From GCA-020343675 sp964462945 (GTDB lineage: Bacteria; Planctomycetota; Phycisphaerae; Sedimentisphaerales; Anaerobacaceae), in the NCBI GenBank assembly GCA_964462945.1, contig CAYWZW010000021.1:1-64000 (forward strand): a DNA stretch of 64,000 nt. The letters run 5' to 3'. The position numbers were made by a program, and so were the translations under genes. Of this stretch, positions 25,786 through 32,869 are shown piece after piece. Within the stretch, counting starts at the first letter, position 1, and the number at the start of each line of letters is the position of its first letter. The notes beneath the pieces are model-generated. The model did not search any database. It saw only the letters and a list, made by a program, of their open reading frames with translations, and was not told the origin of the DNA.

Positions 25786-26844
25786 ATGACTGAGATCAAA
25801 CTGAAGACAGCGGTGCTTGGGCTCAATGAACGCGGCCTGCATCTGCTCGAAGCAGCCAAGACCGTCGATTGTCTGGAGATTCAGGCCGTCGCGGACAAAG
25901 ACCCCAATCTCGCGGAGAAAATCGGCGGGGCATGGCAATGTGCGTTTTACGATGACTACAGGCAGTTGGTCATACAACATCAGCTCGATTGCCTGCTGGT
26001 GGCGGCGCCGATACACAGTTGCGACGAGTACGTTCGCATGGCGATGAAGAAGAAGTTCAACGTGCTCAAGCTCGCCCCGCCGGCGCGGAATTTCGAGGAA
26101 GCGGCGGAGTTTGTTCGCTTAGCGGAAGAGGAAAAGATACAGTTCGCCGTGGCCAATCCGAGCCGGTTTGCCCACCGCTTTCAGGCGTTGCGGCAGGTCC
26201 TGGAGGAAAACAAGATCGAGCAGATTTTTCTGCTGACCGTGTTTTGCAAGGTTGGCGATGAGGCGCAGCCCGGCTGGCAGACGGACCCGAAGCTGGCCGG
26301 CGGCGGCGTGCTGCTGCACGACTGCTACCGGATTGTCGATCAGATAGTCTTGAGCTTTGGCATGCCGCAGCAGGTTTATTCGCTGAAAACGAACCAGGCC
26401 CAGGACAAGCAGCAGCGGCTGTACCTGACGGAAGACACGGCTATTGTCACGATGAAGTTCAGTGATATGTTCAGCGGCAGTTTCATCGCCTCGCGGCGGG
26501 CCGGGGCCGGGCCGAAAGAAGAATTCCTGAGGCTCTATGGGAAGGACAAAATCCTCGCGGTCAGCGACACGAAGCTGGCCCTGAGCGATGGGCTCGGCCG
26601 GGTCAGCGAAGAATCCCAGTACAGCGATGATCCGCTTGTTTGCACGACGGAGCTTCTGAAGGATTTCGCTCGAAGCGTGTTATCGCCCGATAAGAACAAG
26701 CTCGCCAGCAGCGGCAGAGAGAACCTCAAGAATATGGCGGTGATCGAATCGGCGTATCTTTCGGCCCGCACGGGCTTTCCGGAGGAGCCCGGAAGGATTC
26801 TTCAGATGGCTTCGCTGGGCGCCGCGGAAACGACGCCGGTTTAG
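25786..26844 (+). CDS. Gfo/Idh/MocA family oxidoreductase
   Basis: A 352-residue protein with an N-terminal Rossmann part (TAVLGLNERGLHLLEAA, in place of the usual GxGxxG) and a C-terminal alpha/beta domain. The usual EKP motif is altered: the corresponding segment is LKLAPPARNFEEAAEFVRLA, which keeps the catalytic-region Lys but loses Glu. GGGVLLHDCYRIVDQIV near residue 170 fits the family's substrate-binding helix. Likely a sugar or inositol dehydrogenase relative with an atypical coenzyme site. Starts chosen at 25786 (ATG) over 25741. Confidence 0.7.
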   Translation: MTEIKLKTAVLGLNERGLHLLEAAKTVDCLEIQAVADKDPNLAEKIGGAWQCAFYDDYRQLVIQHQLDCLLVAAPIHSCDEYVRMAMKKKFNVLKLAPPARNFEEAAEFVRLAEEEKIQFAVANPSRFAHRFQALRQVLEENKIEQIFLLTVFCKVGDEAQPGWQTDPKLAGGGVLLHDCYRIVDQIVLSFGMPQQVYSLKTNQAQDKQQRLYLTEDTAIVTMKFSDMFSGSFIASRRAGAGPKEEFLRLYGKDKILAVSDTKLALSDGLGRVSEESQYSDDPLVCTTELLKDFARSVLSPDKNKLASSGRENLKNMAVIESAYLSARTGFPEEPGRILQMASLGAAETTPV

Positions 26845-26954
26845 ACCGGCCGGAAATAATGCAAAATAACCGTTTGACAAAGAGGACGGAGGGGGATACT
26901 GTACGAGTCTGATTCGGTAACCTTATGATAGTCCAGTGATTTGGAGGTCTTAGC

Positions 26955-27383
26955 ATGGAAGAGAGCAAAAAGAAACCGATTATGATCGCTGTTATCGTCG
27001 TGTGCCTGGCGGTGGCCGGCATCATCACTTTTGCCAGGCGTTCCGGCGGGGGCGGGGGCATTGACAGCATCCCCGCGGGCAAGATGACGTGGGTCAAGTG
27101 CAACAATCCGGAGTGCAAAACCGAATACCAGATGGAAGAAAAACAATACTACAAGGCCATACAAGAGCGGCTGAATCCTGCGGCGATGATGTCCACGGTG
27201 GCGCTGATCTGCGAAAAATGCGGCAAACCCAGCGTGTACAAAGCCGAGAAATGTGGGAATCCGACTTGTGGTGTTGTTTTCCTTGCCAACAGCGTACCGA
27301 ACGATTTTGCCGACCGCTGTCCCAAATGCGGCAGGAGCGAAATCGAAGAGATCAGAAAGGCAAGGAAAGCCGCCGGGCAGTAG
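26955..27383 (+). CDS. Membrane-anchored zinc-ribbon protein
   Basis: A 142-residue protein with one N-terminal membrane segment (residues 8-27) followed by a glycine linker and four Cys pairs: CNNPEC, CEKC, CGNPTC and CPKC. The pairs can form two zinc ribbons. No enzymatic motif. Such small anchored zinc-ribbon proteins are common in planctomycetes and of unknown role. TTGGAGG precedes the ATG, and a rho-independent terminator lies at 27530-27562. Confidence 0.6.
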   Translation: MEESKKKPIMIAVIVVCLAVAGIITFARRSGGGGGIDSIPAGKMTWVKCNNPECKTEYQMEEKQYYKAIQERLNPAAMMSTVALICEKCGKPSVYKAEKCGNPTCGVVFLANSVPNDFADRCPKCGRSEIEEIRKARKAAGQ

Positions 27384-27529
27384 GTCAGGCAAGCACACGG
27401 ACAGAACAGGCGAATTGCCGACCGGCCATCGAAGTGCGGCACGCCCACGGTTTCCAACGTCATTGTCTCGCGCCGTTCAGGTGCCGGCTTTGATGGGTGA
27501 GTGAGAATAGCGATACGTAATTTGACGGA

Positions 27530-27562
27530 GCCCGACCGCGGCTGTGGTTGGGCTTTTGTTTT
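27530..27562 (+). terminator. Rho-independent terminator
   Basis: GCCCGACC (27530-27537) pairs with GGTTGGGC (27546-27553, one G·U pair), 8-nt loop, followed by TTTTGTTTT. It ends the transcript of the zinc-ribbon gene about 150 nt after its stop. Confidence 0.8.
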
Positions 27563-27661
27563 GATACAGCAGATGCCGCTTATGTTATACGGCACGCCGA
27601 CGAGAGGATTTGATGACCTCTCGAAAAGAAAACAGGACGAGATGAAAACAGGAGCTCACTT

Positions 27662-28837
27662 ATGAAACGGGCAAGTCGGATTTCACAAAGGTTTGTGGCC
27701 GGGGTGGCGGCGTTCCTGCTGCTGTCTATTTTCGCTTCCTTGATCTTTGCCAATGACGAAAAAGCCATCGACTGGCAACGGGCCAAAGAGCTGCTGCGAA
27801 AAGAGCAACAGGGCCAAACGCTCACCGAAGAGGAGAAAACCTATCTGGAGCGTGCCAGGCAAGAGCGTCGAGCGCGTGCGGAGGCAAACCGGCCGCAAGA
27901 CAAAGCTGTCCAGGCCAGAGAAACGACCGGCTTGGTCCCCATCACGGACATGGCAAAGGGACTGTACAGAGGCCAGACCGGCGGCCTGTACGGGGAAGGC
28001 AGGAATACTCCGCCCGATTCTCACCAGGCGGCGGCGAGAAAGGATCTGGCGAAAATCCAGCCGCTCGATGCCGAAGGCCGCCCGTCCAAGGCCGGAAAGA
28101 TAGTCTTGATGTCCCTCGGCATGTCCAACACGACCCAGGAGTTCTCCTTCTTTAAGAAGCTGGCGGACGCCGATCCCGACAAGTCGCCTTCCGTGGTCAT
28201 CGTGGATTGTGCCCAAGGCGGGCAAGCGGCCCACGAATGGGCCTACCCGGAGCAGCGCGGCAGCAAGGAAAGACCATCGCCGTGGACCGTGATGGACCAG
28301 CGAATCCAGCAGGCCGGAGTGACGCCTGCTCAGGTTCAGGTCGTCTGGCCAAAGCAGGCACAAATAGGGCCGGCCAGATTAGGCGAATTTCCCAAACACG
28401 CCGAGTCGCTACGGGACGATACGGCTGTGATTCTCCGCCAGCTCAAGACGCGGTTCCCCAATCTGCGGATTGCGTACCTGTCCAGCCGGATCTACGCCGG
28501 CTACGCCACGGGCCCGCTGAACCCGGAGCCGTATGCCTATGAGTCGGCCTTCTCCGTTCGGTGGTTGATAGAAGCCCAGATAAGCGGCGATCCGAACTTG
28601 AACTGCGACCCGGCAAAAGGCGAGGTTAAATCGCCGCTGCTTTTGTGGGGCCCCTACCTTTGGGCCGACGGCGTCAAAGGCCGCAAGAGCGACGACTTGG
28701 TATGGAAGCGTGAGGACCTTGCCGGCGACGGCACGCACCCGAGCACCTCCGGCCGACAGAAAGTGGCCCAAATGCTCCTGAAATTCTTCAAATCCGACCC
28801 GAACGCAAGAACCTGGTTTCTAAGGCAGTCTCAGTGA
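27662..28837 (+). CDS. Secreted SGNH/GDSL-like hydrolase
   Basis: A 391-residue protein with a signal peptide (residues ~1-30) and a charged, possibly coiled segment (RAKELLRKEQQGQTLTEEEK). The catalytic part starts around IVLMSLGMSNTTQEF and ends with LAGDGTHPSTSGRQKVAQML; GDGTHPS supplies the D-x-x-H of SGNH esterases and LGMSNT would carry the Ser. Likely esterase acting on polysaccharide acyl groups; substrate unknown. GGAG lies upstream of the ATG. Confidence 0.65.
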   Translation: MKRASRISQRFVAGVAAFLLLSIFASLIFANDEKAIDWQRAKELLRKEQQGQTLTEEEKTYLERARQERRARAEANRPQDKAVQARETTGLVPITDMAKGLYRGQTGGLYGEGRNTPPDSHQAAARKDLAKIQPLDAEGRPSKAGKIVLMSLGMSNTTQEFSFFKKLADADPDKSPSVVIVDCAQGGQAAHEWAYPEQRGSKERPSPWTVMDQRIQQAGVTPAQVQVVWPKQAQIGPARLGEFPKHAESLRDDTAVILRQLKTRFPNLRIAYLSSRIYAGYATGPLNPEPYAYESAFSVRWLIEAQISGDPNLNCDPAKGEVKSPLLLWGPYLWADGVKGRKSDDLVWKREDLAGDGTHPSTSGRQKVAQMLLKFFKSDPNARTWFLRQSQ

Positions 28838-29241
28838 TCACGAGCCGTCGTCTCACCGCCGCAGGCGGCACAGAGCGACCGCTACGAATCTGTCATGCTG
28901 AGCCGAAGGCGAAGCATCCGGGTAGCGAACTGATTATTCGCAAGCCAGATTCTTCCCCTTCGGCAAGCTCAGGGCTGTCGGCCCGTTTCACTGCGTTTCG
29001 CCCAGAATGACAATTCTCGCCATGTGCCTATACAACAAGAACTTGCGAACAACCTTGCACTCGAATCAGTCAGTTTGGATTATTAGTCGCATGTTGTATT
29101 GCGTGAAGGGCATCTCGCATGGATTGCCGCTCCTTCGACGGTGCTCGGGACGGGTCTGGCAGGAATGACAGTGTGGGCCACGAACGACCGTACTCTGTCT
29201 TCTGTATTCTGTGTCCTGTATTCTGTCTTCAGTCTTCTGCA
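28838..29241. other. Repeat-rich intergenic region
   Basis: Contains a dispersed repeat (28891-28922), a second repeat-like unit ending CCAGAATGACA near 29012, and a run of degenerate TCTGTATTCTGT units at about 29195-29240. No gene seen. Confidence 0.5.
28891..28922 (+). repeat. Dispersed repeat GTCATGCTG..GAAGCATCCGGG
   Basis: Same family as 17906-17936 (opposite orientation). Confidence 0.6.
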
Positions 29242-29398
29242 AAAAAAGCCCCTGCTTCACGGAGGAGAGGGATGATTTGAAGCAGGGGCTTGCGTAGTAG
29301 TGTACGTGTCATACACTACCCGCCCTCCTTCCTTCGAGAACCTCGAAGAGCCGCAATTAAGTGCCGCTGGCGTCACTGAATGTAACGATTTTTCCGGT
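29242..29398 (-). ncRNA. Candidate anti-SD sRNA, copy A
   Basis: Minus-strand RNA. Terminal hairpin: perfect 13-bp stem (29248-29260 with 29279-29291), 18-nt loop reading CCCUCUCCUCC in the RNA, then six or more U. Upstream hairpin: 8-bp stem (29298-29305 with 29313-29320) with loop UGACACG. A third 7-bp hairpin lies at 29333-29349. The 5' block has CGTTA and CGGCAC 16 nt apart (29384-29388 and 29362-29367 on plus). Oriented against flanking plus-strand genes, so not their 3' UTR. The 5' end is not defined. Confidence 0.55.
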
Positions 29399-29705
29399 TA
29401 TAGCGATTTTTCCGGCTCTTTGGCGGGCGAGCCGGACCCATCAATCTCGGCACACGGCGCAAAGATGGACAAAAATCGGCGAATCCGGCTCAAAATCAGT
29501 TGAAAGTTTGGGATGCATCTCGTAAGCTAACGGCATGAGACGTTTTGGCATGTTGTCAAGTCGTATGTATGGGAGGTGCCGGCAGGACACAGGCTGGTTG
29601 GCATTTGTGATTGCCCCTGCGGAGCAAAACACGCACGCTTGATGTGCGTATAGAGACAAAGTGATCGGAATGGGGGTCCAACTTTTTTTGGCAGGAAATA
29701 GGAAA

Positions 29706-30965
29706 ATGAAGACTAACTTGGCAGTGGTAATGGCAATTGTGATGGGGGCGGCTTGCAGCAGCATGGCGGATTGGCCCCAGTATCTCGGGCCGCACAGAGA
29801 TGCAACCTCAGATGAAAAAGGGCTGCTGCGATCCTGGCCCGAGGGGGGGCCGAAGGTGTTGTGGACGATCTCTCTCGGCGCGGGCTATGGCGGGGCCGCC
29901 GTCAGTGAAGGCAAGGTCTATATCCTGGACCGCGCTGGTGATGAGAAAGACGTGCTGCGCTGCCTTGACCTCAATACGGGCGCGGAGCAGTGGTCCTACG
30001 AGTACGATGCGCCGGGCAGGGTCCAGCATCCGGGATCGCGGAGCACCCCTGCAATTGACGGCGGCTATGTCTATACGTGCGGGTCGTTCGGCGACGTGTA
30101 TTGCTTTGACAAGAACACGCACAAGCCAGTCTGGAACAAGAACGTGTGGAAGGACTACGATAAGGGCAAGGGGCCTACGTGGGCCATCAGCCAGAACCCC
30201 TTGATCCACGGGGATTTGCTCATCCTGGCGTCGCAGACGGCGAAGGCCGGGGTCGTGGCATACGATAAGCTGAGCGGGCAGGTGAAGTGGGCTTCGCCCT
30301 CGCTTCCCGGCAAGGTCGGCTATGTCAGCCCGCAAATCGTGAAAATCGGCGGCGATGACCACGTAGTCATGATTACGGCCGGGCCCAAAGGCGGGACGGG
30401 CGGCGTGGTTTTGGGGATGGACCCCAAGACGGGCAAGACGCTCTGGAGCTATGAAGGCTGGAGCTGCCAGATTCCAATCCCCAACGTGACGGAAATCGGC
30501 GACGGCCGGCTGTTCATTACCGGCGGCTACGACGCCGGCTCGGCCATGATCAAGGTCGAGAAGACCGGCGGTTCTCATACTGTAACCGAGGTTTACAAGA
30601 CCGCCGACTTCGGCACGCACGTCCACCCAGCCATCCTCTACAAGGGCCATCTATACGGCCAGTGCACAACCAACACAACGCGCGACGGGATGGTCTGCAT
30701 GGACCTCGACGGCAAGGTGAAGTGGAAGACGGGCAATTCGCCTGTTTTCGATAAGGGCGGCTCTCTTCTGGCAGATGGGCTGATCCTCAGCGTGGACGGC
30801 AAAGTGGGGATTCTGTATCTTATCGAGCCTGACCCCGCGGGCTTTAAGGCGCTGGCGAGCGCCAAGCTGCTCGATACGAGCGAATGTTGGGGGCCGCTGG
30901 CTCTGACGGACGGCAAGCTGCTTATCCGCGACCAAAAACAGATGAGATGTGTTGTCGTGCGGTGA
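29706..30965 (+). CDS. PQQ-like beta-propeller repeat protein
   Basis: A 419-residue secreted protein (signal peptide residues ~1-22, MKTNLAVVMAIVMGAACSSM) made of repeated beta-propeller blades: VLRCLDLNTGAEQWSYEYDA, VYCFDKNTHKPVWNKNVW, VVAYDKLSGQVKWASPSL, VLGMDPKTGKTLWSYEGW, MVCMDLDGKVKWKTGN. Each has the W/Y docking pattern of the PQQ-dehydrogenase/BamB-like propeller. It begins WPQYLGPHRDATSDEKG, the opening typical of planctomycete PQQ-like proteins. No PQQ-binding enzyme residues are obvious, so it is probably a scaffold or binding protein. Start chosen at 29706 for an AGGAAATAGGAAA site. Confidence 0.82.
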   Translation: MKTNLAVVMAIVMGAACSSMADWPQYLGPHRDATSDEKGLLRSWPEGGPKVLWTISLGAGYGGAAVSEGKVYILDRAGDEKDVLRCLDLNTGAEQWSYEYDAPGRVQHPGSRSTPAIDGGYVYTCGSFGDVYCFDKNTHKPVWNKNVWKDYDKGKGPTWAISQNPLIHGDLLILASQTAKAGVVAYDKLSGQVKWASPSLPGKVGYVSPQIVKIGGDDHVVMITAGPKGGTGGVVLGMDPKTGKTLWSYEGWSCQIPIPNVTEIGDGRLFITGGYDAGSAMIKVEKTGGSHTVTEVYKTADFGTHVHPAILYKGHLYGQCTTNTTRDGMVCMDLDGKVKWKTGNSPVFDKGGSLLADGLILSVDGKVGILYLIEPDPAGFKALASAKLLDTSECWGPLALTDGKLLIRDQKQMRCVVVR

Positions 30966-31020
30966 TAAGGACTTTCCCGGCGGGCATTTGACGTCGAACA
31001 ATTCCTCATCGAAGACGGGA

Positions 31021-31200
31021 TAAGAAAGAAGCCCCTGCTCTGCGGAGGAGGTATCGCAACGAGGCAGGGGCTCGCGCTGTAGTGTTTGTTCGCTACACTA
31101 CCCTAATCTCTTTTCTCTTTCCTTCAAAGACCGACCCCGAAAGACTATAACTATGTGCCGTCGTTGATGTGAAATATAACGCTTTTTCTGCGAAAACGGC
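31021..31200 (-). ncRNA. Candidate anti-SD sRNA, copy B
   Basis: Minus strand. Terminal hairpin arms 31030-31038 and 31064-31072 (9 bp) with an inner 4-bp TGCG/CGCA stem; the apical loop reads AUACCUCCUC in the RNA. U-rich tail UUCUUUCUUA. Second hairpin: 31079-31085 with 31095-31101 (7 bp). 5' block CGTTA/CGGCAC with the 16-nt spacing (31177-31181 and 31155-31160). It is convergent with the PQQ-like gene. Confidence 0.52.
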
Positions 31201-31280
31201 CGGCGACCGGAATCGGACACCTTGGCGGCGGGCCGCACGGCCTGCTTTGAGCCAAGCCTGCCAGCCACACGTCCTTATGT

Positions 31281-31445
31281 GACCGGCAAACTTGGCTGCA
31301 CGGAGGAGGGATGTGAGCAATTATTGTGTGTTTCTAACGTTCTAATCCTTCGATTGCGATTGCTTTTACTGCAAATTATTCATCAGGCCATCAAAAGCTA
31401 CAATCCAGTGCCACCGCCGCTTCCAAATATAACGCTTTTTCTGTT
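31281..31445 (-). ncRNA. Candidate anti-SD sRNA, copy C (degenerate)
   Basis: Minus strand. Keeps the loop AUCCCUCCUCC and the 5' block (CGTTA at 31430-31434, TGGCAC at 31408-31413, 16 nt apart), but the terminal stem is reduced to GCUCAC/GUGCAGC with a bulge and has no long U-run. Possibly decaying. Confidence 0.4.
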
Positions 31446-31510
31446 TTTAACGGTTGTCCGGCTTTGCCACTGGCTGTCCGACTGCTTAAGTGCTTAATTT
31501 AGACGGGTTT

Positions 31511-31605
31511 AGAAATAAGAGCCCCCGCTCGAAGGAGGAGGGAGCTGAAGACAGCGGGGGCCCAAATCGACTGCGTGTGAAGTCGCAGCCATAGTATAAA
31601 GCGAT
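31511..31605 (-). ncRNA. Candidate anti-SD sRNA, copy D (short)
   Basis: Minus strand. Terminal stem 31521-31529 with 31553-31561 (9 bp, plus a G·U pair that only forms on the minus strand RNA), loop with CUCCCUCCUCC, then CUCUUAUUUC. Second hairpin CTGCG/CGCAG at 31571-31575 and 31584-31588. A TATACT -10-like box is just upstream. It lacks the CGTTA/YGGCAC block. Confidence 0.45.
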
Positions 31606-31675
31606 TGTCAGGCATAAAATGTTGATAGTCTTTTTCGAAAATTTTTCTTTTTTTTCTTTCTTGCCTCAAAATGGC

Positions 31676-31704
31676 TTGACTTTTGTGGTTTAGTCTGGTA
31701 TCCT
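31676..31704 (+). promoter_or_regulatory. Promoter of YHS-like secreted protein gene
   Basis: TTGACT (31676-31681), 17 nt, TATCCT (31699-31704). Predicts a leader of about 145 nt. Confidence 0.5.
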
Positions 31705-31854
31705 AATAGGTTTGATAGAGTATCGACTTTGAACATAAAGTTAAACGTTTGTCTTCAGGCATGGTGCTGCGCCAAGAGAAAGGGATAGGGGTCGTCAGCG
31801 TCGTTTCCAGCGATATTCTTGAGAAAATAGACATTCTGAGCAGGAGAGCTAAAA

Positions 31855-32472
31855 ATGAACAAGAGGTTACTGGTAATCTCCGGCATCTTCGCCGTAGCTG
31901 TGGCGTTGACGGCAAGTATCCCTCTGAGCCAAGTGAAGGCAGACCATTGCCATCCGAGCCAAGGCCAGACAGCCGCAACGGACGCCAAAGAACCTGTCAA
32001 GACCAGAACGTCAGACGTTGGGCGCCAGCGCACAAGAGCTAATATTGCGCTCCCTGAGAGCAGGCCCATCAGGAACGGCCTGTCCGGTTCTCTTGGCGGA
32101 CCCGTGGGCCCCAAAACTGCGAGCCTCGAAGAGATATACTCGCGGGATCTTCCGACGGCGATATTGTCGATTGGCGAAGCCGTCAAAGCCATCGAATCCG
32201 GCGACAGAAAAACTGAACTGGCCGAGCTCAATAAGGCGGTCACTATGCTCGTCACAATTCATGCGGCGCTAGGCAGGCACGTCAAGCCGCAGTTTGCAAA
32301 CAACCGCTGCCCCATAATGGACTCGCCTATCAGCCCTGATACGGTGGATGCGAGTCTCACGCGTGACTACAAAGGTCAGAAAATCGCCTTTTGCTGTGGC
32401 GGATGCCCTCTGGCGTGGGACAAATTGACCGATGCCGAGAAGCAGGCTAAGTTGCCCGGCTTAAAATCCTGA
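31855..32472 (+). CDS. Secreted protein with YHS-like metal-binding end
   Basis: A 205-residue protein with a signal peptide (residues 1-29, MNKRLLVISGIFAVAVALTA). The middle is polar. The C-terminal ~50 residues contain NNRCPIMDSPISPDTVD followed by KIAFCCGGCPLAWDKLTD, the C..M then CC..C.. arrangement of the YHS/TRASH metal-binding family. Probably binds copper, mercury or another soft metal in the periplasm. GCAGGAGAGC precedes the ATG. Confidence 0.7.
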   Translation: MNKRLLVISGIFAVAVALTASIPLSQVKADHCHPSQGQTAATDAKEPVKTRTSDVGRQRTRANIALPESRPIRNGLSGSLGGPVGPKTASLEEIYSRDLPTAILSIGEAVKAIESGDRKTELAELNKAVTMLVTIHAALGRHVKPQFANNRCPIMDSPISPDTVDASLTRDYKGQKIAFCCGGCPLAWDKLTDAEKQAKLPGLKS

Positions 32473-32869
32473 ACGGACGCAAATTCGTTTCACATTGGCA
32501 CCAGACTCTGACCTGCGGATGGGGTCTGTCACAAGGCTCCAAAGATGAAATGCCCGCCCGCAATATCGTGATTCCTTAGAGTCTCAGTTGTGCCTGCTTT
32601 CAGCGTATTCACCGCCTGGTAAGCCGCACGAGGAATGTGTGGAAATACATAATCCAGTGATTTCCCTTGACGGGCATGTGGTTGATTTGCTATAAACGAG
32701 GTGTGCAAAGCCTGTCAGGTTTCGGCTTTCCGGCAGGCGGAATTGCCATCGTCTTTTTTGGGCTTCTGAGTGAGGTGCTGAATTTCGAAACAAGAATTTC
32801 ACTTCTGATAGCGAAGACATTCTACATTCCAATTAACATTCCATACTGGGTTCGCGAAGGAGGATTCTC
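32473..32869. other. Intergenic region without recognised features
   Basis: About 400 bp between two plus-strand genes. I see no gene, terminator or RNA element that I can support. Confidence 0.5.

Noticed and set aside
29251..29291. Plus-strand GGAGGAG followed by ATG in the copy A loop as a start codon for a short ORF
   Set aside because: The ORF is ATG-ATT-TGA (two codons), other copies lack a conserved ORF, and pairing fits better on the minus strand.
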